Both the position numbers and the translations under genes were made by a program. This document shows positions 53,068 to 61,088 of a DNA stretch of 64,000 nt, piece by piece; position 1 is the first letter of the stretch, and each line of letters opens with the position of its first letter. The notes under the pieces were generated by a model. It did no database searches. It was not told the origin of the DNA and saw only the letters and a list, made by a program, of their open reading frames with translations. Origin of the DNA: a virus; IMG/VR virus record IMGVR_UViG_3300025113_000003, positions 1 through 64,000 of that record, one strand, 5' to 3'.

Positions 53068-54825
53068 TCAGTCGGCGTCAGTCGAATTGAGGTTGGAGGT
53101 GTAGGAGGTCTGGAACTCGTTCGCCCAGACGTTGTCCTTCCCGGTCCAGAGCCGCTGGATGCCGGTGTCCAAGGCGTAGGTAACCGCATGGTCTTCCGAG
53201 GATCGCACTGACCGACCAGCTCCCTGCACGATCTTCATGAGGGTGGTCAGCGAGTAGATGTCAGGGTACCGGTCAAGGATGACCTTGATGCGCTTGTCGC
53301 CCAGCGAGGCGAAGGGCGCCTTCACGATGACCTGGAAGCGGCTCAGGTCGCCAGGCAGGTCGATGCCCTCAAAGCCGGAGGGCGTCAGCATGACCGCTGG
53401 CCCAGCGGTGTAGGCCTTGAAGTCAGCGAGCACGTCGGCCAGCTTCTCGCCGCGCAGGTGCTCGAAGATGCGGTAGGACGGGCTCATTCCGCGCAGAGTA
53501 GCAGCGACGCTCTCGACGACCGCGAAGCTAGGCGCCAGCACGATGCCGCGGTGCCCCTGTTTCACGTGGTGGTCCACGATCTGCCAGGCAGTGGCGCACA
53601 GCTTCTTCACCGTTTCGGGCTGCTTCATGCTGCTGTAGTTGAGGGCCTGCGGCTTGAAGAAGACCATCCGCTTGCTCTCACGCGGAAACGACGGCTCTAA
53701 GCGGATGCCGATGGTGTCGCCCGGCAGCGTCATCGTGCGCTTGGCGTACGCCTCGCTCACCGTTGCCGACATCAGGAGGTTGTGCTCAGCGTTGTCAAGC
53801 GCCTCGAACATGTCACCCACGAAGATGGGCTTGACGCTGAGCTCATCCTCCGCCTGCCCCTTCTTGACGTCACGCGGCTTGTGTTCGAAGACATGTGGGT
53901 ACTCGAAGAGGAAGAGGTCGTCGATCTTGCAGCCCAGGTTGTAGAACTTCTTCGAGAGCCGCTGAAGCTTGATGAACTTAGCCGGCTGCCGGATGCTCCG
54001 CTCCGCCGCCTGCTTAGCCGCCTCGCTGATCGCGGTGTAGGTGTCAAGCAGGACCTGCAGCCACTTCAGGTACGACCCGTCCTCGTCGCTGATCTTCCCT
54101 CGAACGAGAGCCTCACGCACCGCCTTCAGGTTGCGGAAGACGTCGGTGTGTCCCAACGTCAGGTGCTCGTTGACCTCCTCAGCGAACTGGTTGAGCCGCT
54201 TCTCAGAGACGTAGATGGCGTTGTGCTCAACGAAGAGGTCGTTCAGCAGGTGCGCCTCATCGAAGACCGTCAGGGTGCGCCGCGGCATCGGTGTCGTCGA
54301 GTACATGCGATCGATGAAGTAGAACGCGTAGTTGGTGATGATGTGCCGCGCCCCCGCCTTCCGAGCCCGTGAGACCTGGTACTCGCACCCACCGCAGTAG
54401 AGGTCGATGAGGTCCTGCGCACCGGTCTTGCGGAAGATGGGAATGGCGCAGGCCTCAGCGGTCTGCGGCTCCTCAGGGGTCGAGAGGGCCTTGCACTCGT
54501 AGTTGCCGGCGCCCTTCAGGAGCAGGAAGCCGTTCTCGGCGCGGTCACCGAACGTCTGGAAGTACTGGTCCAGCAGGACGTTGGTGGCCGACAGGAGGAA
54601 GGTCGCGTTGGCCTTGGTATCTGGGTAGCGAATGGAGTGCAGGACCTCACCGACCACGGTGCCGATGATGGACTTGCCGGTGCCGGTGGGAGCGGAGAGC
54701 ACCACGTTCTTGGCCTTGTCGTCCAGGAAGGCGGACACCACGCGGTCCACGCGCTCGGCCTGGTGGTCGCGTGGCGTGAAGCCGAGGCGGGTGAAGGCCT
54801 CGTGGATGGGCTGCTCGTATCTCAC
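53068..54825 (-). CDS. DinG/XPD-like superfamily 2 helicase with Fe-S cysteines
   Basis: This 585-aa helicase has a Q-motif-like RDHQ (19-22), Walker A APTGTGKS (45-52) and DEAH in VFDEAHLL (188-194). C-terminal motifs include GFEGIDLPGDLSRFQVIVKA and QGAGRSVRSSEDHAV. Four cysteines between motifs I and II (111, 126, 144, 147; ECK, ACA, YCGGCE) match the 4Fe-4S domain of XPD/DinG 5'-3' helicases. It may unwind R-loops, forks or branched DNA during phage replication. The GTG start overlaps the preceding stop (GTGA) with GGGAAG 5 nt upstream. Confidence 0.88.
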   Translation of the reverse strand: MRYEQPIHEAFTRLGFTPRDHQAERVDRVVSAFLDDKAKNVVLSAPTGTGKSIIGTVVGEVLHSIRYPDTKANATFLLSATNVLLDQYFQTFGDRAENGFLLLKGAGNYECKALSTPEEPQTAEACAIPIFRKTGAQDLIDLYCGGCEYQVSRARKAGARHIITNYAFYFIDRMYSTTPMPRRTLTVFDEAHLLNDLFVEHNAIYVSEKRLNQFAEEVNEHLTLGHTDVFRNLKAVREALVRGKISDEDGSYLKWLQVLLDTYTAISEAAKQAAERSIRQPAKFIKLQRLSKKFYNLGCKIDDLFLFEYPHVFEHKPRDVKKGQAEDELSVKPIFVGDMFEALDNAEHNLLMSATVSEAYAKRTMTLPGDTIGIRLEPSFPRESKRMVFFKPQALNYSSMKQPETVKKLCATAWQIVDHHVKQGHRGIVLAPSFAVVESVAATLRGMSPSYRIFEHLRGEKLADVLADFKAYTAGPAVMLTPSGFEGIDLPGDLSRFQVIVKAPFASLGDKRIKVILDRYPDIYSLTTLMKIVQGAGRSVRSSEDHAVTYALDTGIQRLWTGKDNVWANEFQTSYTSNLNSTDAD

Positions 54826-54977
54826 AGGTGCTTCCCGAACCAGCAGTAGACCGCGAACCACTTGAAGCCAGGGCCACGCGTATCATACACGCGGTTGTGG
54901 AACCAGTACAGCTTCCAGTCACGCGAGAGCTGAATGTGCTTCGACCCGAAGCGGATGTTGAACAGCAGGTTGCTCAT
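54822..54977 (-). CDS. Small aromatic-rich protein, 51 aa
   Basis: This short gene starts in the stop codon of the hydroxymethylase-like gene (ATGA) and ends in the start of the helicase gene. It is rich in Trp, Tyr, Phe and Arg (FNIRFGSKHIQLSRDWKLYW; WFAVYCWFGKHL). The overlaps on both sides support a real gene. Function unknown. Confidence 0.6.
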   Translation of the reverse strand: MSNLLFNIRFGSKHIQLSRDWKLYWFHNRVYDTRGPGFKWFAVYCWFGKHL

Positions 54978-55954
54978 TCGTGCTCGGCCTGGTCGAAGAT
55001 GGTGTGGAAGGCTTTCTCGTCGTTCCCGAAGAAGGCCCGCACGAGGGTACGCCAGTACGGGGACAGCATCTGGAAGCTCATGCACTCGTAGAAGTCGAAG
55101 TCCTCAGGAGCGCCGGCTGCCTGCCACGCGGCCTCGGTGCCCACCAACCCAGTGAGAATTCGGTCATTGAACGCGTCCATCGGGATCATGCTGACGTCGA
55201 TGGCACGCTCAGTCGCGATGATCTTCTCAGCCATCTCGAAGTGGCGGTCGTAGATGTGCATCGACCCGGCGTTGTGGAAGTAGAAGCCCAGCTTGAGGTC
55301 GGGGTAGGTCGCCTTCAGCTGCAGCAGCATCGCTTCCTGCAGCATCGTGAACTGGAAGACGTCGTTCGTGAAGCCTAGGATGACGTCGTTGGACCGCATG
55401 CTGACGATCAGGTGCAGGCGGCTGTCGCGGATCAACCACTGCAGCGTCAGCGTGCAGGGCACGTCCTTGTTGCCGGCATGGCGATCATGCGGCACGTGGA
55501 TGTTCATGATCGCCTGGCGGGTGTCCTTGTCGCGTTCGAGCAGCGCCGCTGTCTCGTTCCACTGGTTGATCGGTTCTGACTGTGGACCAATGTACCGGTC
55601 TGTGCCTACGAAAGCAGGGGCCTTGGAATGGCCGAAGAGCCGGTGCCCGTAGTTGGAGTTCACGGTGCCGTCGGAGTTGCGGATGCTGTCCCAGAACTTG
55701 GCGTACGGCAGGATGCCCTTGGGGTCCGCAGAGCCTGAGATGTACCAGATGAACTCGCCAAGCAGGTACTTGGTGCTGGTCTTTCGCGCCGGGAAGGTGA
55801 TGACCCGGTTGCGGGGGTCGGTCAGCGTGATGTTGTAGTTGATGAGCTCCCGGGTCGTGGTGCCGCGCGGGTGGGCGACCGAACCGTTGGTCATCAGGTT
55901 GGATAGACAGAGCCTGAAGTCGTTGTTCAGGTAGAAGGTCGGGACTTGCTCCAT
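54974..55954 (-). CDS. Thymidylate-synthase-fold nucleotide hydroxymethylase-like enzyme
   Basis: This 326-aa protein is a divergent thymidylate synthase superfamily member. The catalytic Cys is 167 in DVPCTLTLQW. The block RSNDVILGFTNDVFQFT (188-204) aligns with the ThyA block QRSVDSFLGLPFNIASY, but Asp198 stands where ThyA has its dUMP-binding Asn. That Asn-to-Asp change is the hallmark of dCMP hydroxymethylases such as T4 gp42 and of CMP-type relatives. It probably makes hydroxymethyl-dCMP, or hydroxymethyl-dUMP, for modified DNA. AGGAG lies 6 nt before the ATG and a TAAAAT box 24 nt upstream. Confidence 0.78.
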   Translation of the reverse strand: MEQVPTFYLNNDFRLCLSNLMTNGSVAHPRGTTTRELINYNITLTDPRNRVITFPARKTSTKYLLGEFIWYISGSADPKGILPYAKFWDSIRNSDGTVNSNYGHRLFGHSKAPAFVGTDRYIGPQSEPINQWNETAALLERDKDTRQAIMNIHVPHDRHAGNKDVPCTLTLQWLIRDSRLHLIVSMRSNDVILGFTNDVFQFTMLQEAMLLQLKATYPDLKLGFYFHNAGSMHIYDRHFEMAEKIIATERAIDVSMIPMDAFNDRILTGLVGTEAAWQAAGAPEDFDFYECMSFQMLSPYWRTLVRAFFGNDEKAFHTIFDQAEHE

Positions 55955-55977
55955 GTGGGCTCCTGTAGTGATAGGCT

Positions 55978-56096
55978 ATTTTAGCCCACCGGGGAGGTGA
56001 CCTCTGGGCAAAAGGAGGTAGAAGAAAAGGTGGGACCCCGAGAGGTCCCACTAAAGCGGGTCTTAGGAGAGACACCGTGCAACTAAGTACATTCTA
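55978..56096 (-). promoter_or_regulatory. Promoter, terminator-like hairpin and second promoter upstream of the hydroxymethylase-like gene
   Basis: On the minus strand a TAGAAT box (56096-56091) is followed by a hairpin GTGGGACC / GGTCCCAC with a 6-nt loop (56051-56030) and CTTTTCTTC, an intrinsic-terminator layout. A second TAAAAT box (55983-55978) then drives the gene at 55954. The first promoter could make a ~70-nt RNA or an attenuated leader. Confidence 0.5.
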
Positions 56097-56120
56097 CACT
56101 GGCTGCCGACCAGCTGCGCC

Positions 56121-56128
56121 CATAAATA
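56121..56128 (+). promoter_or_regulatory. T4-type late promoter box for tail-fibre genes
   Basis: CATAAATA on the plus strand, seven of eight matches, 31 nt before the ATG at 56160. Confidence 0.68.
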
Positions 56129-56159
56129 GGTTGAAGCGGAACCTGCTAGGACAATACCC

Positions 56160-58391
56160 ATGACAACCAAGAACTTCTTCGGCGGTGCCATCATCAACTA
56201 CGGTTCGGTACTACCGTCCGTTGGCGGTGTTCCTGACGGCGCGCTGTTCTTCAAGACCGGCACCAGCCCGGGCATCTACATCTTCAGCCTCAACATAGAT
56301 GCCAACAGCACCAACCTAGGCAACCAGCCTGCGCAGACCTGGCAGCAGCTCGTTTCAACCGCTTCCAGCGGTTCAGATGCTGCCTCGCTCGGTGGTCAAC
56401 CAGCCAGCGCCTACTACCGCAACAACCTGTCAGGACTGAGCCCCACAACCGCTGACCCAACGGCAAGCTTCTGGATCGATACGACGTCTCCAGCCATCAA
56501 GTCCACCGTAAACACGGCCAGCCTTCCTGGCAATTTCCCATCAACGACAGGGGCAACCTGGACCTTCCTGTCAAGCATGAATCTTGGCGGTACGGTTGAT
56601 AACTACCAGCGCGCCCTTGACCTGCACAAGAGCTATGCTGGTGCTGCACACGGTTTCTACCTGCGTTCCTACAGCAGCGCTGGTATCCCAAACAACTGGG
56701 AACGCATCATCACCGACGCCACCATGGGTCCTGGGTCAGGACTTGACGCTGACCTGCTCGACGGCGAGGACGGGCTCTTCTACCGCAACGCCAGCAACAT
56801 CAACGCCGGCACTCTAGCCACCGCGCGTGGTGGCACTGGGGTCAGTCACACCTCGCTGACGCAGGGTGCGGTCATGTATGCCGCGTCGGCCACCACCATT
56901 CAGGACTCTGCCGTTGGCGCAGCAACCTCAGGATCAGGCACCAACCAGAACTGGCAGGTGCTGACCTCAGGGGGTGGAGCCGCTCCAGCGTGGGTGAACT
57001 CCACAGGGCTAAACGTAGCATTTGCCACCAACGCTGCCTTTGCCAGCTCAGCGACGACCGCGACGACCGCCACAACGGCGCTAACAGCCAACGCAGTCGC
57101 GTGGACAGGTATCACAGGTCTACCTTCTGCTCAGCAGAGCTGGACAGATTTGCCGGCTGCTGGTTTCGACACCCGAGCCGGTGCGGCGCTGTTCTATGAC
57201 ATGGGCAACATCGCTGCTCTGTCAATGAACCCATCGCAGTTTGTACCTGGAACCCTGAGTGGCTTTGATGCCTACAGCACCTCAGATATGGGCCAATACC
57301 AGGTCGGCCTAACAGTCGTTGGACTGGGCGGCGCCGGGCGCCGGGCGGTGCAGCTTGCTGCCAACTGGAACTTCGAAGAAGCGGCACCAAGCGGGCTTCG
57401 CTTCCGTGTCAACGACGACACAGGAACCGCTGGGGCGTGGGGAGCGTTTAGAACGCTTTGGGACAACGGTAACTTGAACGCCCTCTCACAGCTGACCAAC
57501 GACCAAGGGTTCATAACCGGAGCATCTCTGGCAAACTACCTTGACAAGACGACGGCAACGGCGCAGTCGGTCGTCAGCAACGTCACGTTCAATAACGACA
57601 TCAGCGTTGGTGATCGCGCCACTGCTAACAGCTTGGCGGTGACTGGCGGTGCGGGAATTGGTGGAGTTTCAATACCTGGTGTTGGTAGCTTGAACGTGGG
57701 AGCAAACATTCTTGCTTTCGGCAACATCAGCGCTCAGGGGAACCTAAACACAACTGACAACGTATACGCCAGCGGTGGATCAAGCGGTATAGTTGCCTAC
57801 GGGGCAAGCGGGATGGTGCACGCAGGCGTTTCAGCCGCGCACGGCGGTGGCGGAGGCTCAGGAGCCATCCGTATGCAGGGGTCAGGGTCAGCGAACTCAG
57901 GATATATCGAGTTCTATGCCTCCAATGGCACCTCACAGACGCGCACCAGCTACATCGGAACCTCAACGTTTTCCACTCAAGATGCTGGTACGTTGACCTA
58001 CTCAGCTGGGCTCCACAGCTTCGCTGGAGATATCTCTACCAACGGCAACGTCACCGCCTACTCCTCTGACGCCCGCCTGAAGGAAAACGTGACGGTCATC
58101 CCAGACGCCATCAAGAAGGTAAAGAAGCTAGGTGGCTACGAGTTTGATTGGAAGGAGCGCCTCTGCGAGCAGGTCGGTTTTCAACCAGCGCAGCGGCACG
58201 AGCACGGGCTGCTGGCGCAGGAAGTTGAGCAGGTAATGCCTGACGCGGTGACAGCTGCAGCGTTCAACTCTGACTACAAGACGGTGCGCTATGAGCGGCT
58301 CGTGGCGCTACTGGTCGCCGCCATCAATGAGCAACAGGAGCAGATAGCTGCGCTTCAGCAGCAGGTAACTGAGCTGGCGAATGGCGACTAA
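56160..58391 (+). CDS. Tail fibre with C-terminal S74 self-cleaving chaperone
   Basis: This 743-aa fibre protein has repeated beta units (for example VPDGALFFKTGTSPGIYIFS, DADLLDGEDGLFYRNASNIN) and a C-terminal intramolecular chaperone of peptidase family S74. The cleavage motif is SSDARLKENV, with nucleophile Ser636 and Lys641 at the same spacing as the Ser911/Lys916 pair of the K1F endosialidase. The GLLAQEVEQVMPDAV segment and a terminal coiled coil (INEQQEQIAALQQQVTELAN) follow. After trimerisation the last ~108 residues should be cut off. AGGA lies 9 nt before the ATG. Confidence 0.9.
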   Translation: MTTKNFFGGAIINYGSVLPSVGGVPDGALFFKTGTSPGIYIFSLNIDANSTNLGNQPAQTWQQLVSTASSGSDAASLGGQPASAYYRNNLSGLSPTTADPTASFWIDTTSPAIKSTVNTASLPGNFPSTTGATWTFLSSMNLGGTVDNYQRALDLHKSYAGAAHGFYLRSYSSAGIPNNWERIITDATMGPGSGLDADLLDGEDGLFYRNASNINAGTLATARGGTGVSHTSLTQGAVMYAASATTIQDSAVGAATSGSGTNQNWQVLTSGGGAAPAWVNSTGLNVAFATNAAFASSATTATTATTALTANAVAWTGITGLPSAQQSWTDLPAAGFDTRAGAALFYDMGNIAALSMNPSQFVPGTLSGFDAYSTSDMGQYQVGLTVVGLGGAGRRAVQLAANWNFEEAAPSGLRFRVNDDTGTAGAWGAFRTLWDNGNLNALSQLTNDQGFITGASLANYLDKTTATAQSVVSNVTFNNDISVGDRATANSLAVTGGAGIGGVSIPGVGSLNVGANILAFGNISAQGNLNTTDNVYASGGSSGIVAYGASGMVHAGVSAAHGGGGGSGAIRMQGSGSANSGYIEFYASNGTSQTRTSYIGTSTFSTQDAGTLTYSAGLHSFAGDISTNGNVTAYSSDARLKENVTVIPDAIKKVKKLGGYEFDWKERLCEQVGFQPAQRHEHGLLAQEVEQVMPDAVTAAAFNSDYKTVRYERLVALLVAAINEQQEQIAALQQQVTELANGD

Positions 58392-58393
58392 AC

Positions 58394-59572
58394 ATGACGG
58401 TGCAAACAAGCGGAGCAATAAGCCTCCTGAACCTCCAAACTGAGTTTGGCGGAACAAGCCCAATCTCCATCGCGGAGTACTACCGTGGTGCTGGGCTGGT
58501 CCCAGCCGGCACCGCCGCTGGAACTGGATCCTCTCAGACCGCGCCGCTTCCACCAGCTGCACCTGCTCAGATCTCTACATCACCGGCGCCTATTCAGCTG
58601 TCGATGTTCTATGGGACCAGCGCGGCAATTACACCAAATCAGGCGCTTAGCTTCTTCTACACCAATACGCTTCGGCTGATGTCATACGATCTCGATGACA
58701 ACCCGGACTGGGCACCACGCGGGCGCTTTTGGGTAGAGGACGCAAACGACAACGGTGATTGGATAAACCGCACTGAGCTGTTTGACTACACAACAGGGGC
58801 ACTAACTGGCGCCGGCGCTGACACCGCCTCCTCAACCGTATTCATCATTGCTATGGGTCCCGACGACTACGCTGACGCTCCCGGTGGTAATGAAAAGGAG
58901 TTCTCCAACATGGTGCTGGCACGAACTAGCGGCGGCACCATTAACCTGGCGGTGCCTACCTATTTTGGGTGGTATCTGCCAGATGGCAAAGATCACGGAG
59001 ACGGCTGGGGGATCTTTCACGTCAATACAAATGTGACAGACGTCAACAACGTCATGATCACCATGTCCAAGGACTCCAGAGACGATGCCAACGTGTATCA
59101 CACGGCGCTCTTTCCTGGAAAGTGGAAGTTTGGATTTCAACAGACCGTGGCCGTCGATGTAGTTGGACAAGGACTATGGCCAACCGTACCTGTACCAGGT
59201 ACTCAGGTAACAAGGTATCGAGAATGGACGGTGACAATGCCTCCTGCCAGCTTCCTGCTGTATAACTTTGCGTCAGATCTGGGTTACGACGTCTTTTCCC
59301 TGAATGGTGGCGGTTACGTCTGGCAGTATTCGGTAATACCCGCTGGTGTCCAGGTTGCCTATGGCCGAGTGGCGGTAGCTGATGGAGTAACAGAGGACTT
59401 CATGCTGGTAAACCCAACCACATCATCGCGCCAGGTACACATTCGGGTACCAGCAGAGTATCGCTACACCACTACTGACCCCGAGTCGGGCACCTCGTCA
59501 GAGGGTCTCGCATCCATGAGCGTGCGCCCGTCCATCTACGTATTCATTGCTGAGACCAGCTTCGGTGGTTAA
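58394..59572 (+). CDS. Tail-fibre tip or adhesin-like protein
   Basis: This 392-aa protein starts 2 nt after the S74 fibre stop. It opens with GAISLLNLQTEFGGTSPISI, an N-terminal module found in many phage structural proteins (consensus IsmldI-x-EFGG-x-x-PisLseYY). The rest is a beta-rich domain with many aromatic and Asp/Asn residues (WAPRGRFWVEDANDNGDWIN, YFGWYLPDGKDHGDGWGIFH), suitable for a carbohydrate-binding tip. No enzymatic motif is seen. It probably works with the preceding fibre. Confidence 0.75.
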   Translation: MTVQTSGAISLLNLQTEFGGTSPISIAEYYRGAGLVPAGTAAGTGSSQTAPLPPAAPAQISTSPAPIQLSMFYGTSAAITPNQALSFFYTNTLRLMSYDLDDNPDWAPRGRFWVEDANDNGDWINRTELFDYTTGALTGAGADTASSTVFIIAMGPDDYADAPGGNEKEFSNMVLARTSGGTINLAVPTYFGWYLPDGKDHGDGWGIFHVNTNVTDVNNVMITMSKDSRDDANVYHTALFPGKWKFGFQQTVAVDVVGQGLWPTVPVPGTQVTRYREWTVTMPPASFLLYNFASDLGYDVFSLNGGGYVWQYSVIPAGVQVAYGRVAVADGVTEDFMLVNPTTSSRQVHIRVPAEYRYTTTDPESGTSSEGLASMSVRPSIYVFIAETSFGG

Positions 59573-60456
59573 GCGAACTTCTTGATCTCGTCGGGGACAG
59601 GAAGGTCCTTCTTCTCGATACCTTCAGCTGCGTCCTTGAAGATGGCCGCGTGATCAGGCCGCTTGAAGATCAGCTTGATGACCTGCTCAGCTGACAGCGC
59701 GTCCTTGGCTCTGACCCCCTTGCCAAACATGAACTCGGCTGCCTTGTCGGGGCTGAAGATTGGGTCAGCGTCCTTCGTGAACTTACCGTGGTGCCCAAGC
59801 TTCTTAAGCTCCGCCTCCACCTCATCTGGTGTGGCCTTACGCAGCGCGACGCGCCCCTTGCCGTCCTTGCGCATAGGGGCCGCTCGAAAGTTACGAGCTA
59901 GACCCTCAGCGCGACCAAACCCTCGGCGCACCCGCACTATGACGTTGCCGTCGTCGTCCTTCACCTGCAGGTCCTTGCCTGGCTCAAAGGTGAACTTCAT
60001 CAAGCTGTCAATGAGAGCGTTGCGCACCGCGCCCTTGTGAGCGCTGTCAACCGCTGAGTGAAAGCCAAACTTGGCCCACTCGGCTGACGGCACGAACATC
60101 AGGTCAACCTGAACTCGACGATCAGGGCCAGTTGGCACAGCGAACGAGAAGGTGCCACCACCGATCTGCTTCACCTTGTCCATGCCGGTGGCTGCCTTCA
60201 TTTTCTCGACGAGGTCCTGCCGATCGTAGCGGCCCTCTTCGATGGCGATGTCCAGGTCACCGCTGTCCTTGCGCTTTCCAGCCAGTGTGTGACCGGTTGA
60301 GCCAAGCAGGTTGTCGGCCAGCTGCGCATAGGGAATGCCGGTGTGCTCCTCAACGAAGCGCAGCGCGATCTCCATGTCCTGCTTGTTGGCGCGTACCGTG
60401 TTGAAGGCGGCCGTGGCGGCGCCGCCCTCCAGAAGAAACTGCTTGAAGGTCATCAT
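59569..60456 (-). CDS. Candidate capsid-packaged nucleotidyltransferase-fold protein
   Basis: This 295-aa protein begins MMTFKQFLLEGG, with the same TFKxFLxE leader as the genes at 31060, 61088 and 61749 and an L-x-E cleavage site after Glu10. Residues 52-71 (GSTGHTLAGKRKDSGDLDIA) and VQVDLMFV (115-122) give the GS ... DxD ... D pattern of DNA-polymerase-beta-like nucleotidyltransferases (Asp67, Asp69, Asp118). It could modify tRNA, nucleotides or proteins after injection. The C-terminal half is basic and unassigned. Convergent with the plus-strand fibre genes by 4 bp. Confidence 0.76.
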   Translation of the reverse strand: MMTFKQFLLEGGAATAAFNTVRANKQDMEIALRFVEEHTGIPYAQLADNLLGSTGHTLAGKRKDSGDLDIAIEEGRYDRQDLVEKMKAATGMDKVKQIGGGTFSFAVPTGPDRRVQVDLMFVPSAEWAKFGFHSAVDSAHKGAVRNALIDSLMKFTFEPGKDLQVKDDDGNVIVRVRRGFGRAEGLARNFRAAPMRKDGKGRVALRKATPDEVEAELKKLGHHGKFTKDADPIFSPDKAAEFMFGKGVRAKDALSAEQVIKLIFKRPDHAAIFKDAAEGIEKKDLPVPDEIKKFA

Positions 60457-61088
60457 CGAATGTATTCCTTTGGGTCCTTACCTTGCTGCCTGATGAGGTC
60501 GGCTACCTCGTCCTGAACGTAGTCCTCGTAGCTCATACCTGGATGCCTGACCTTGCTGACCGCCTCGGGGTCCCAGCGTGCGATGATCGGGTTGCGTGAC
60601 GTGGGTTTAATGTCGCGAAAGTCTCGGTCACCAGTGAACCAGACAGCCAGCTCCTTGGCCTGCTCCCTGGTAGCCTGGAACTCCCGTCGGAAGAACATCT
60701 CCAGCCAGAGATCGTCTAGGTCCGTCTCCACCCCCTCCTCGGTATACTCAGGGATGTCAGCGATCTCCAACCGGTACTTCTCACGAGCTACTCGAGCGAT
60801 GAGTCCCTTGACAACCAGCTCAGGTGACAGCGGCATGGAGTAGATGCTCTTTCCTTCCTTGCTCAGCTGGGCCTCAGCCCAGTCAATGATGTGGTCCCAG
60901 CCATCCTCAGCGATGAACTGAGGGTCGGGAGCCGTTGTCGTACCAGCGCGCCTTACCCAGTCCACGGCATCAACCGCTGCCTCTCTGGTCAGGTGCAGCT
61001 CCTTGCGAAAGAAGAGCACCCATGGCAGCCATCCTAGCGGGATGGAGGCAGCTTCTACCTCTTCAAGAAAGCGCTTAAAGGTCAGCAA
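60453..61088 (-). CDS. Candidate packaged repeat protein A
   Basis: This 211-aa protein has the leader MLTFKRFLEEVEA if it starts at TTG 61088, 5 nt after GGAG; a longer ATG start at 61106 lies inside the preceding gene. Two internal repeats share the pattern [LM]FF-R-[KR]-E-[LF]-x-[LA]-TRE-x-A ... W[VF] (LFFRKELHLTREAAVDAVDW and MFFRREFQATREQAKELAVW). The same repeat occurs in the next gene. There is no catalytic motif; it may be a head-packaged binding protein. The TTG start is supported by the matching leader. Confidence 0.68.
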   Translation of the reverse strand: MLTFKRFLEEVEAASIPLGWLPWVLFFRKELHLTREAAVDAVDWVRRAGTTTAPDPQFIAEDGWDHIIDWAEAQLSKEGKSIYSMPLSPELVVKGLIARVAREKYRLEIADIPEYTEEGVETDLDDLWLEMFFRREFQATREQAKELAVWFTGDRDFRDIKPTSRNPIIARWDPEAVSKVRHPGMSYEDYVQDEVADLIRQQGKDPKEYIR

